NCBI GenBank assembly: GCA_036268775.1
Contig: DATATM010000010.1
Span: 62,001-126,000 of the forward strand
Length of the DNA stretch: 64,000 bases
Direction: 5' to 3'
DNA from: DASZIT01 sp036268775
GTDB taxonomy: Bacteria > Actinomycetota > Acidimicrobiia > Acidimicrobiales > RAAP-2
A program made the translations under genes and the position numbers. The notes under the pieces are model-generated. The model had not been told where the DNA came from, did not search any database, and saw only the letters and a program-made list of their open reading frames with translations. This document shows positions 1-7,567 of the stretch, in pieces. Every line of letters starts with the position of its first letter. The stretch's first letter is position 1.

Positions 1-4
1 GATC

Positions 5-26
5 CGGGGCGTCAGACCGGGCCCCG
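5..26 (-). terminator. possible terminator hairpin after hpf
   Basis: A 6-bp inverted repeat (CGGGGC / GCCCCG, 10-nt loop) lies 24 nt past the hpf stop codon. No U-run is visible before the window ends, so the terminator role is a guess from position. Confidence 0.3.
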
Positions 27-50
27 ACCCAGGCGTCCCGCGCTCAGCAG

Positions 51-410
51 TCAGGCGGTCCGGATCCGGGCCCTGACGGTCTGGACCTGACCCCGCCGGC
101 TGGGATGGGGTCGGCCCACAATCCGACCCTTGGTCTTGGCCAGCTGGTTCTCCAGCTTTTCCACTACGAAATCCACCGCCACCAGCGGATCCGGGGCGGA
201 GGCGTGGGCCCGGATGACCCGGCCATGGCCGGACAGGATGACTTCGCAACACTCGCAGTTGGCGATCCTCGGGTTGTGTTCCTCGGAGAAGTGCACTTCG
301 GCTCGCTCGAGTCCCGGGCAGTGCCGGAGCAGCCGGCCCACCTTTTCCTCGACCAGCGTCCGCACCCCGTTTGGCACGATCTTTCTGCCGTTTGCGATGA
401 CAACGTTCAC
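51..410 (-). CDS. hpf: short ribosome hibernation promoting factor (HPF/RaiA family)
   Basis: This 119-residue protein matches the HPF/RaiA fold from its first residue. The beta-strand/helix pattern ends in the family's VDFVVEKLENQLAK helix, followed by a basic tail. The family binds the decoding centre of idle 70S ribosomes and blocks translation. I chose the GTG at 410 because GGAGG lies 7 nt upstream and because the family N-terminus begins here. The open frame runs back to 557, but that part is arginine/proline-rich and unlike HPF. Most actinobacterial HPFs are long, with a C-terminal dimerisation domain. This one stops without it, so it should act like short HPF. A cysteine group (C31, C52, C54, C55) is unusual for the family. 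The leader upstream holds a structured RNA (see 600-850). Confidence 0.9.
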   Translation of the reverse strand: MNVVIANGRKIVPNGVRTLVEEKVGRLLRHCPGLERAEVHFSEEHNPRIANCECCEVILSGHGRVIRAHASAPDPLVAVDFVVEKLENQLAKTKGRIVGRPHPSRRGQVQTVRARIRTA

Positions 411-599
411 CTGTTCGCCTCCGAGTTGTGTTGTGAGTGTTACGGGTGAGTTCGGCCGGTCCTCCGGGTCGGTCGGGATGGGGATGGGTACGCGCCGGGG
501 GAACCGGCACGATCGGTATTGTGAGCTACGAGCGGCTGACCTGGTCTTTGACCCCACACTCGCCTGCAGTGAGAATGGCGGCCCGGTTCCGGCGGAGCC
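411..599 (-). other. hpf 5' leader downstream of the structured RNA
   Basis: No gene is supported here. It contains the hpf ribosome binding site and a few short hairpins. I read it as the spacer between the structured RNA and the hpf start. Confidence 0.5.
418..422 (-). promoter_or_regulatory. ribosome binding site deciding the hpf start
   Basis: GGAGG on the minus strand, 7 nt before the GTG at 410. It is a perfect Shine-Dalgarno core and fixes the start well inside the longer open frame. Confidence 0.8.
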
Positions 600-850
600 G
601 ACCGTCGAGCGGTCGTGATCCCTTCGGCACCGTAGATGGCACGCGTCACCTCATCTCCGCCCGTCCCCGACAGCCGGGAACGCCACGGGCAGGTCTTACT
701 CCTAAGCCGCACCATGCTCAGCAACCAGTAGTTGCCTTACGTGGGTCGTTTCGCCTACGGCTGGCTTCGACTTGCAACCACAGACCCGCACGTAGCTCAC
801 GGGGGACAGTGTAGGTCCCGGTCCTCCGACTTTCACTAGCAACGCCGCGA
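600..850 (-). ncRNA. structured leader RNA, probable raiA-motif RNA
   Basis: A non-coding stretch upstream of hpf/raiA on the same strand shows dense pairing potential. GGGAC/GTCCC closes a 7-nt loop. A long-range helix pairs 783-793 with 739-747 (GGGTC/GACCC plus ACGT/ACGT) around a purine-rich interior. GCAAC/GTTGC closes a 5-nt loop at 721-735. CCCGT/ACGGG closes a hairpin near 660-690, and CGACC/GGTCG one near 600-615. The raiA motif is an established large structured RNA found upstream of raiA genes in Firmicutes and Actinobacteria. Position, size and compactness fit. The identification is by context and hand-folding, not a covariance search. Ends are approximate and no clear promoter was found. 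Confidence 0.6.
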
Positions 851-894
851 GTTCACCAGGTCGCCACGTGGGCGTCACGCGCCCGCAACACGGC

Positions 895-923
895 GTTCGC
901 CTCCCGGACACGCCGGGGCGAAC
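895..923 (-). terminator. terminator-like hairpin after the manB-Trm112-isomerase operon
   Basis: GTTCGCC (895-901) pairs with GGCGAAC (917-923), extended inside by a CCGG/CCGG pair. It begins about 15 nt beyond the isomerase stop codon and separates that operon from the hpf leader RNA. There is no clear U-tract, as is common in high-GC actinobacteria. Confidence 0.5.
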
Positions 924-938
924 CCTTTGGGCGGGCGA

Positions 939-2012
939 TCAGCTCTCGGCCAGCCGCTCTTTGAGCTCGACCAGCACCGGGATGGGGCCGGGGTCGATGT
1001 CTTCGTGTCCGGCCAGATGGAGCGAGACGAAGTCCCCGATGATGGCCAGATCGAGGAGTTGGGCCAGGTCCCCCTCGCCGGCGGCCCGCACCTCGACGAT
1101 GCCGGCCATCACCTCGCGGAGCACTTCGGCCACCAGGTCGAACCGGCGGGCCACCTGGGGATGTTCGGCACCGTGGCGCAGGTTGACCAGGGTGAACATC
1201 TGCCGGGTCACGTCCCCGTTCTGCCCCCACCCGGCGATCTCGTTGTGGCAGAGCTCCGGGTACACATTGAAGAAGGCCGGCGCCTTGGCGTTTTCGTTGA
1301 CCTGCGCCTTCCACCGCAGGGCGGCGGCCGCCCCGAGGGCCTGCGAGCTGTGGATCAGCGGGATGGTCCGCCCGATGCGCCGGGCCACGTCCTCGGCCAG
1401 GCTGTCCGGCTTGACCAACTGGTCGCGACGGCGCCGGAGCTGACGGACGGCCAGCTTCGCCCAGTGGACGGCGCCGGGGAACAACCCGATCTCCTCCAAC
1501 ACCACCAGCGGGGGGATGGCCATGGCCCCGAGGGCGGCCCGGGGCTGGGGGATGTCGGAAGGGACCCCGATGAGCGGGACCTGCCATTCACCGGCCAGCC
1601 GGCCGAGTTGGCCGCCACTGCTCACCACCACCAGGGCCGCCCCCGACTCGTAGGCCTGGCCGACCGCCTCCAGAGTCTCTTCGGTGTCACCCGAGAACGA
1701 CATGGCGAAGACCAGGGAGTTGGCCCCCACGTAGTCGGGCAGCTCGTAGCCCTTCACCACGGTGACCGGCACCGGCATGAACGGCGCCGCCACCGCCAGC
1801 AGGACATCGCCGGCGATCCCGCTGCCACCCATCCCCAGTACCACCACGTTCTCGACCTGCTGGTGGTTGGGAAGGCCGGTCATCCCCTGGGCCCCCTTCA
1901 ACGCCGCCTCCACCTGTTCGGGGAGGCCGGCGGTGGCGCCCCACATGTCCAGGCTGTCGACTTTCAGCGGGGAGTCCGCCACCGGCGGGCTGCCGGCGGC
2001 CGGGGGGGTCAC
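939..2012 (-). CDS. bifunctional phosphoglucose/phosphomannose isomerase, SIS domain
   Basis: This 357-residue enzyme has two SIS sugar-isomerase lobes. The first carries a glycine-rich GMGGSGIAGD loop near residue 60 and an SFSGDTEET phosphate-binding loop near 110. The C-terminal half carries FNVYPELCHNEIAGW, typical of the bacterial/archaeal PGI-PMI family. The family interconverts fructose-6-P with glucose-6-P and mannose-6-P, feeding ManB next door. It starts at a GTG that overlaps the Trm112 stop codon by 4 bp (GTGA), so the two are translationally coupled. The manB / Trm112-like / isomerase order matches the mycobacterial locus. A strong hairpin follows the stop. Confidence 0.92.
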   Translation of the reverse strand: MTPPAAGSPPVADSPLKVDSLDMWGATAGLPEQVEAALKGAQGMTGLPNHQQVENVVVLGMGGSGIAGDVLLAVAAPFMPVPVTVVKGYELPDYVGANSLVFAMSFSGDTEETLEAVGQAYESGAALVVVSSGGQLGRLAGEWQVPLIGVPSDIPQPRAALGAMAIPPLVVLEEIGLFPGAVHWAKLAVRQLRRRRDQLVKPDSLAEDVARRIGRTIPLIHSSQALGAAAALRWKAQVNENAKAPAFFNVYPELCHNEIAGWGQNGDVTRQMFTLVNLRHGAEHPQVARRFDLVAEVLREVMAGIVEVRAAGEGDLAQLLDLAIIGDFVSLHLAGHEDIDPGPIPVLVELKERLAES

Positions 2013-2254
2013 GATCCGCGGGGTTCGCCGGTGGACCGGGCCCCGCCGGAGTCGGCCAGGGCCATCAGCCGGGTGTGCTCGGCGTCGTCGACGGTGGTGG
2101 CCTCGTCGATCAGCATCACCGGGATCCCGTCCCGGATCTCGTAACTGCGGTGGAGCCGGGGGTTGTAGAGGCGGTCCTCCGCCTCGAAGTACAACAGCGT
2201 GCCCTTGTCCTCCGGGCAGGCCAGGACATCGATGAGAAGGGAGTCGAGCGTCAT
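2009..2254 (-). CDS. Trm112 family protein
   Basis: This 81-residue protein begins LLIDVLACPEDKG and continues with a paired aromatic/basic strand (YNPRLHRSYEIRDGIPVML). That is the Trm112 zinc-ribbon-like fold. Only one of the usual cysteines (ACPE) is visible, so it may not bind zinc. In eukaryotes Trm112 activates methyltransferases. The bacterial role is unsettled, but the gene is regularly found beside manB in actinobacteria. The ATG at 2254 has a GAGAGGAA ribosome site 6 nt upstream. The stop overlaps the isomerase start. Confidence 0.88.
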   Translation of the reverse strand: MTLDSLLIDVLACPEDKGTLLYFEAEDRLYNPRLHRSYEIRDGIPVMLIDEATTVDDAEHTRLMALADSGGARSTGEPRGS

Positions 2255-2303
2255 GTTGGGTTCCTCTCGTGCAACCGGTCGGTCGGTTCGGTGGGGTTGA
2301 TGG

Positions 2304-3695
2304 TCATCCGTTCACCAGGCGGTTGATGGCCTCTTGGACCTCGGCCACCCGGCGGGCGCACGACGCGTCGTCGGGCGCCTCCACGTTCAAGCGGAGCAGC
2401 GGCTCGGTGTTGGAGGGACGGAGGTTGTACCACCAGTCGCCCCGGTCCACCGTGAGCCCGTCCAGCCGGTCGACGATGCCGAGTTCGCCCCCGGCCGCCT
2501 CCACCTCCGCCGCCATCGCCTCGACGGCGGCGGCGGGGTCGGGCACGGTGGTGTTGATCTCCCCCGAGTCCGAGTAACGCTGGTAGGGCTGGAGGAGTTC
2601 CGACAGCGGCTTGCCGGTCACCGAGAGAAGCTCGAGCACCACCATGGCGGCAATGATCCCCGAGTCGGCCCGGTAGTTGTCCCGGAAGTAGTAGTGGCCG
2701 GAGTGCTCGCCGCCGAAGATGGCGCCGGTGTCGGCCATCACCTGCTTGATATAGGAGTGGCCCACCCGGGTGCGGATCCCCACCCCGCCCTTCTCGGCGA
2801 TCACCTCCGGCACCACCCGGCTGCAGATGCAGTTGTAGAGCACGGTGGCCCCGGGGTGCTTGTCCAGCATCGAAGCCGCCACCAGCGCCGTGGTCAGGGA
2901 GCCCGACACCGGCTCGGAGCGCTCGTCGACCAGAAACACCCGGTCAGCGTCCCCGTCGAAGGCGAGCCCGACGTCGGCGCCCAGGTCGCTGACCGCCTGC
3001 TTCAGCCACACCAGGTTCTCCGGTTGGATGGGATCGGCGGGGTGGTTGGGGAAGTTCCCGTCGAGCTCGGGGAACAGGATCTCCACCTTGAAGGGCAGAC
3101 CTTCGAAGACCTTGGGCGCCACCAGGCCGCCCATGCCGTTGGCGGTGTCGGCCACCACCACCAGCGCCCGCAAGGCCTTGACGTCGACGAAGGAGCGGAC
3201 ATGGTCGGCGTAGTCGTCGATCACCGACCGTTCTTCGTAGAAGGCCATCGCGCCGGGGTCGAGGGGGGGCGGCCCGTCGGCGCCCCACTCCTCCAGCAGC
3301 GCCTCGGCGGTGGCCTGGATCTCGGCCAGCCCGCTGTCCCGCCCGATCGGCCGGGCCCCCGACTGGCACAGCTTCAATCCGTTGTAGCGGGCTGGATTGT
3401 GGGAGGCGGTGAACATGGCCCCGGGGGAATCGAGCTTGCCGGCCGCGAAGTAGAGGAGATCGGTGGAGGCGAGGCCCAGATCGGTGACCGCCACTCCCAC
3501 CGACCGGGCGCCGTCGGAGAACGCCTGGGACAGCTCCACGCCCGACTCCCGCATGTCCCTCGCCACCAGCAGCCGGGGGGCATCGACGAACTGGGCCACC
3601 GCCATCCCGATGGCTCGGAACTGGTCGGCGTTGAGCTCATCGGGGACGACGCCCCGGATGTCATAGGCCTTGAAGACGTGGGAGAGGCTGGTCAT
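2304..3695 (-). CDS. manB: phosphomannomutase/phosphoglucomutase
   Basis: This 463-residue alpha-D-phosphohexomutase interconverts hexose 6- and 1-phosphates. The catalytic serine loop (TASHNPARYNG, near residue 95), the magnesium loop DGDADR (near 245), the sugar-recognition loop GEHSGHYYF (near 325) and the phosphate-binding RPSNTEPLLR (near 425) are all intact and in order. It is the usual length. With the isomerase downstream and ManC at 30.2 kb it completes fructose-6-P to GDP-mannose. A TAGGAT box lies 9 nt before the ATG, and no clear Shine-Dalgarno is visible, so transcription probably starts at or just before the ATG. Confidence 0.95.
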   Translation of the reverse strand: MTSLSHVFKAYDIRGVVPDELNADQFRAIGMAVAQFVDAPRLLVARDMRESGVELSQAFSDGARSVGVAVTDLGLASTDLLYFAAGKLDSPGAMFTASHNPARYNGLKLCQSGARPIGRDSGLAEIQATAEALLEEWGADGPPPLDPGAMAFYEERSVIDDYADHVRSFVDVKALRALVVVADTANGMGGLVAPKVFEGLPFKVEILFPELDGNFPNHPADPIQPENLVWLKQAVSDLGADVGLAFDGDADRVFLVDERSEPVSGSLTTALVAASMLDKHPGATVLYNCICSRVVPEVIAEKGGVGIRTRVGHSYIKQVMADTGAIFGGEHSGHYYFRDNYRADSGIIAAMVVLELLSVTGKPLSELLQPYQRYSDSGEINTTVPDPAAAVEAMAAEVEAAGGELGIVDRLDGLTVDRGDWWYNLRPSNTEPLLRLNVEAPDDASCARRVAEVQEAINRLVNG

Positions 3696-3704
3696 AGCCC
3701 GGCC

Positions 3705-3710
3705 ATCCTA
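3705..3710 (-). promoter_or_regulatory. -10 box of manB operon
   Basis: TAGGAT on the minus strand, 9 nt before the manB ATG. No convincing -35 hexamer is visible. It belongs to the leaderless-type set described in the findings. Confidence 0.45.
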
Positions 3711-3808
3711 CTCAGCCTGGATCGCCGGCTCCGAGGGGACCGACCGGTCACCGTGGGCGCCGGGTGGGGCTCGATGGGAGCACCGGGGTCGGTGCGCCAC
3801 CTCTCCGA

Positions 3809-4951
3809 TCAGGCGGGGGTGCCGCCTCGGATCGGGGCGCCGACCGCGTGCAGGTGGCGGAGCACCTGGGCGTAGGAGGCCCCGAAGCCGGTCTCGTTGT
3901 AGACGAGGTTGTGGCGTTCGCAGAATGCCTTCACCAACGGTTGGGATCGCCGGAGGTTGCGCCGGGGCATGGAGGGGAACAGGTGATGCTCGATCTGGTA
4001 GTTGAGGCCGCCCAGCACGAAGTCGCTGATCCATCCGCCCCGCACGTTGCGGGCGGTGACCACCTGGCGCTCCAGGAAGCCGGTGGTGTCGTCCTCGTCG
4101 AAGACCGGCATCCCCTTGTGGTTGGGGGCGAAGGCACTGCCGAGGTAGAGGCCGAGGAGCCCTTGGTTCACCAGCAGGAAGACGAGAGCCCGGACCGGCG
4201 ACAGCACGAACAGCAGTGGGCCGAGGTAGAGGGCGATATGGAGGCCGAGAAGGGCGGCTTCCTTGGTCCGCTGGCGGCTGGTGCGGGAGGGGAGGGCCCG
4301 GATGCCGGCCACCTGGAGGTGAAGCCCCTCCAACAGGAGCATCGGGAAGAACAGGATCGCCTGGTAGCGGGCCAACAGCCGGCCGGCGCCTCGCTTGTCC
4401 CCGGCCTGGCCGGTCGTCCAGACGAAGATCCCGGTGCCGATGTCGGGGTCCTTCCCCTCATGGTTGGGGCGGGTGTGGTGCCGGGTGTGCTTGTCGATCC
4501 ACCAGCCGTAGCTCATGCCGAGGAAGAGGTTGGCGTTGATGAGTCCGAAGGTGTCGTTGAGCCGGCGGGACCGTTGGGTCTGACGATGGCCGATGTCGTG
4601 GGCGACGAAGCCGACTTGACCGAGGACCAGGGCCAGGTACGCCGCCACCAGCAGCTGGTACCAGGAGTCGCCGATGAAGAAGAAGGCCACCCAGCCGGCG
4701 GCCAGCAGGAAGGCGTTCACCCCCATCCGGATCTTGTCCGAGGCGTAGTGGCGGTCGAGCAGTCCCGCCTGCTTCACCTCCCGCGACAATTCGGAGAACC
4801 CGCCGTCGGTCCGTTCCGGGAGCGAGCCGTCGATGATTTCGGTGAGCCCGGTGGCGTCCAGCGTGGGCGCCGTCAGCCGAGCCGGGATCGGCGGAGTCGC
4901 TATCCCTCGAGTATCCAGCGGAGTGCCCTCTTTTTCGATCAGCTGGCACAA
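3809..4951 (-). CDS. membrane fatty acid desaturase
   Basis: This 380-residue di-iron desaturase has three histidine boxes in the expected order: HDIGH (near residue 118), HTRHH (near 155) and QIEHH (near 320). Two hydrophobic pairs flank them. The QxxHH third box places it with acyl-CoA / acyl-lipid desaturases of the linoleoyl-CoA type, like mycobacterial DesA3. It would insert a cis double bond into membrane acyl chains. The first start is TTG at 4951 and no ribosome site is obvious, so the true start may be further in. A palindrome upstream (5006-5016) could be an operator. Confidence 0.9.
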   Translation of the reverse strand: MCQLIEKEGTPLDTRGIATPPIPARLTAPTLDATGLTEIIDGSLPERTDGGFSELSREVKQAGLLDRHYASDKIRMGVNAFLLAAGWVAFFFIGDSWYQLLVAAYLALVLGQVGFVAHDIGHRQTQRSRRLNDTFGLINANLFLGMSYGWWIDKHTRHHTRPNHEGKDPDIGTGIFVWTTGQAGDKRGAGRLLARYQAILFFPMLLLEGLHLQVAGIRALPSRTSRQRTKEAALLGLHIALYLGPLLFVLSPVRALVFLLVNQGLLGLYLGSAFAPNHKGMPVFDEDDTTGFLERQVVTARNVRGGWISDFVLGGLNYQIEHHLFPSMPRRNLRRSQPLVKAFCERHNLVYNETGFGASYAQVLRHLHAVGAPIRGGTPA

Positions 4952-5005
4952 GGTTCATACGCCAGACACGCCGGTTGGTTCGGGCCGAAGCCCGTCACCT
5001 CCCAC

Positions 5006-5016
5006 AGTGTGACACT
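5006..5016 (-). promoter_or_regulatory. palindromic operator candidate upstream of desaturase
   Basis: AGTGT-G-ACACT is a perfect 5+1+5 palindrome. On the minus strand it overlaps a TAGTGT -10-like box, with CTGACT 16 nt further upstream as a weak -35. The arrangement suits repression of the desaturase by a TetR-type lipid regulator. No such regulator is in the window. Confidence 0.4.
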
Positions 5017-5082
5017 AACCATTCGATTCCGACAGTCAGACCGGATGGCCTGCCCGACCCCGCCGGTGGCGGAGGAGTACAG

Positions 5083-7566
5083 CTAGGAAACCAGCCCTCC
5101 GCGGCGGACGCGGCGACGCCCATTTCGCCGCCGGACCCTCCAGCCGACCACCGCCAGGGCCAGGGCGGCCACCCCGGCGGCGGCTGTGATCAGCCAGGCG
5201 GCATCGTCGACGCCGGTGGTGCCGTAATGGAGGGTGACGTCATGACTGGTGGGGACCACCACCATCAGGTTCGGGGCGACCCGCCAGGGCCCGTTGGCCC
5301 CGGTCGCCTTCCAGTTGGGGAAGTAGGAGATCTTCACCTCCACCGGGGTGCCGATCTTGTCGACGTGGAAGCTGATGGAGCTGTTCGACTGGGTGATGTT
5401 GGTCACCTTGGTCGGCGGCTCGGCCACCTTGGCTGGGGTCGTGTCGCCCACTGCCACCCGCTCCCAGTTCGCCGGCCCGCCGGCGGCCGGCACCACGTCC
5501 CACGCCGACGGGTTGTCGTACCAGGCCACCGAGGGGTTCAACCAGCTGGTCTGGGCGGCGCCCACCCCCTGCCAGACCACCGGTTGGTTGGTCAGCGGCT
5601 GGACCAGCTGGGAGCCGGCGATCCGATACACCTTCCAGGTGGTGTCCAGCACCTGGCCGTTGTAGATGGTGTGCCAGGGACCGCTCGACGCCACCTCGGT
5701 GAGGGAAGGGTCGGCCGCCGCCGCCCGTTCGGTGGTGGCCGAGGAGGCCAAGAAGTAGCGCACCCCCAACTGCTGGAGGTGCTCGATGCCGAGCGGGACG
5801 TTGAGCCCGCCGTAAGGCAGCCCGACCATGGCGTCAGAGGGGGTGACCGACAGCTCGCTCTGGTTGATGAAGTGGTACGGGGTGGTGGTCGACGACTCGA
5901 AGAGCAGCCCCTCCATCGAGTCGATGCAGTTGTTGGTCCAGTAGGGCAGCAGCATCAGCGACTCGGTGGTGCCGAACCGGTTGAGGGACGGGTCGTACTC
6001 CCACATCGTCCGCCCGCATCCCTGTTGCGCCCCCACGCTGGCCATCATGTTGATCACGGCCTTGTACTCGGGGTAGTCGGGCTTGCGCTCATAGCCCGAG
6101 TAGTTCCAGTCCGCCCACGCACTGGGCTGGTTGGCCCCGACGGTGACCCCGACGTGGGTGAGGGCGGAGGCCGGAAGGACCAGCGGCGGCAGCACCGCCA
6201 GGAACACCGCAGCGAGGGCGATGACCGGCCCGGCCACCGCCCCGGCCGGAAGGGTGCCGGGGTTCGGGCGCTGGAGCCGTCGTCCCCGCCCACCCAGGAT
6301 CGGCCCGGCGCCGTTGGCGATGACCGAGCGCCGCCGGACCCGCCTCACCCACTGTTCGAGCCGGCGACGCCGCATCCAGCGGGCGGCGGCGGAGACCGTC
6401 TCGGCCACCGCGATCCCGCCCAGCAGGTAGAGGCAGAGGAACCAGAACGGGAGGAAGCGGACGTTGTAGAGCTTTCCCTGCGGATCGAGGCAGACCACCC
6501 CGGCCGAGATCGCCCCCATGATGGCGAGGAACATCCCCACCCGGTTGCGCCGGATCAGGGTGGCCACCAACCCGACCAGCGCAGCGGCCTGGATCCACCG
6601 GGAGGACGCCGGGAACAAGAGGTGGGGGAACCCGTCGATGTTCAGCCATCCCATGTTGGTGGAGTAGGCCCCCTGGAAGGCGAAGGGCACCAGCCACCAC
6701 GCCGCCAGTCCGAGCCCGATCACCCCCACCACCACCAACCACAGCAGCCGCCGTGACCATCGGCGTCGGGCCACCATGCCCCGGAGTCCCCCCTGGAACG
6801 AACGCCGGAGGTCGGCATCGAGGATCAGCCACACCCCGGCCCCGATCACCGCGAAGATGGCCGGGATCACATGGCAGAGCACGGTGGCCGCCAGCAGGAT
6901 GGCCGCCAGCGAGCGGTGACGCCCGGTGCGCAGCCCGGCGGCCACCAGGCCGAGGAAGACCAGCGCCAGCGACAGCGCCAACGAGAAGGAGAACTCGCCG
7001 GCCAGGGTGGAGAGGATGTTCCCCCCGTAGATCGAGAAGCTCGGCTCGAACAGGAACGGCAGAGTGGCCGCCGCCAGGCACCCGGGTCCCGGATCCCGGA
7101 GGCCAGCCAGCTTGCCGAAGGCCCAGGCCGCCACCGGCAGGGTCAGGGTGCCGAGCACCGTGACCAGCTTGAAAGCGACGTCGTAGCTGGCCACCGCATT
7201 GAAGGCCACGGTGATGAGACCGGGCAGCGGGAAGTAGAAGGTATAGAGGGGGAATCCGTCGTACCAGCCCGGGTCCCAACCGGTCAGCTGGCCGTGGACC
7301 AGAAGGTTCGACTCCAGATACTTGGCCAGGGCCACATGGGCACCGGTGTCGCCGCCAGCGGTGGTGGTGGAGGCCAGCAGCAGTGAAGGGTGGAGCTGCC
7401 AGAGCGCCACCGCGGTGACCCCGATGATCGCCACCACCGAGGCCCAGGCCGGCCAGGTGGCGGGCCGGGTGATCCGGTGGATCAGGCGTTGCGCGGGGCG
7501 ATCGGCGGCGGGCGGGACCGGGAGGTCAGTAGCGGCTGGCGAGATCGCCACGTCGGAGACGGCCAC
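5083..7566 (-). CDS. large polytopic membrane protein, PTPS-related / GT-C-like
   Basis: This protein of about 827 residues has roughly ten hydrophobic segments in its N-terminal 400 residues, then a long soluble region and a final membrane helix with a basic tail (RVRRRNGRRRVRR). The early loop GGDTGAH and the WDPGWYDGFPLYTFYFPLP segment are typical of the membrane family named 'PTPS-related'. These proteins resemble lipid-linked GT-C glycosyltransferases, but no reaction is established. I start it at the GTG at 7566, which sits 1 nt after the CPBP protease stop codon. The open frame extends to 7632, but that would overlap the protease by 65 bp with low-complexity sequence. It probably shares the protease transcript. 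Confidence 0.8.
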   Translation of the reverse strand: MAVSDVAISPAATDLPVPPAADRPAQRLIHRITRPATWPAWASVVAIIGVTAVALWQLHPSLLLASTTTAGGDTGAHVALAKYLESNLLVHGQLTGWDPGWYDGFPLYTFYFPLPGLITVAFNAVASYDVAFKLVTVLGTLTLPVAAWAFGKLAGLRDPGPGCLAAATLPFLFEPSFSIYGGNILSTLAGEFSFSLALSLALVFLGLVAAGLRTGRHRSLAAILLAATVLCHVIPAIFAVIGAGVWLILDADLRRSFQGGLRGMVARRRWSRRLLWLVVVGVIGLGLAAWWLVPFAFQGAYSTNMGWLNIDGFPHLLFPASSRWIQAAALVGLVATLIRRNRVGMFLAIMGAISAGVVCLDPQGKLYNVRFLPFWFLCLYLLGGIAVAETVSAAARWMRRRRLEQWVRRVRRRSVIANGAGPILGGRGRRLQRPNPGTLPAGAVAGPVIALAAVFLAVLPPLVLPASALTHVGVTVGANQPSAWADWNYSGYERKPDYPEYKAVINMMASVGAQQGCGRTMWEYDPSLNRFGTTESLMLLPYWTNNCIDSMEGLLFESSTTTPYHFINQSELSVTPSDAMVGLPYGGLNVPLGIEHLQQLGVRYFLASSATTERAAAADPSLTEVASSGPWHTIYNGQVLDTTWKVYRIAGSQLVQPLTNQPVVWQGVGAAQTSWLNPSVAWYDNPSAWDVVPAAGGPANWERVAVGDTTPAKVAEPPTKVTNITQSNSSISFHVDKIGTPVEVKISYFPNWKATGANGPWRVAPNLMVVVPTSHDVTLHYGTTGVDDAAWLITAAAGVAALALAVVGWRVRRRNGRRRVRRGGLVS

Positions 7567-7567
7567 G

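Noticed and set aside
411..557. Longer hpf frame starting with GTG at 557
   Set aside because: The extra 49 residues are Arg/Pro-rich and unlike HPF, while the GTG at 410 has a perfect ribosome site at 7 nt.
2334..3875. A 513-codon frame opposite manB, and similar long frames opposite other genes
   Set aside because: They are high-GC antisense shadows with His/Gly/Arg/Gln-biased composition and no family motifs; manB itself has every motif intact.
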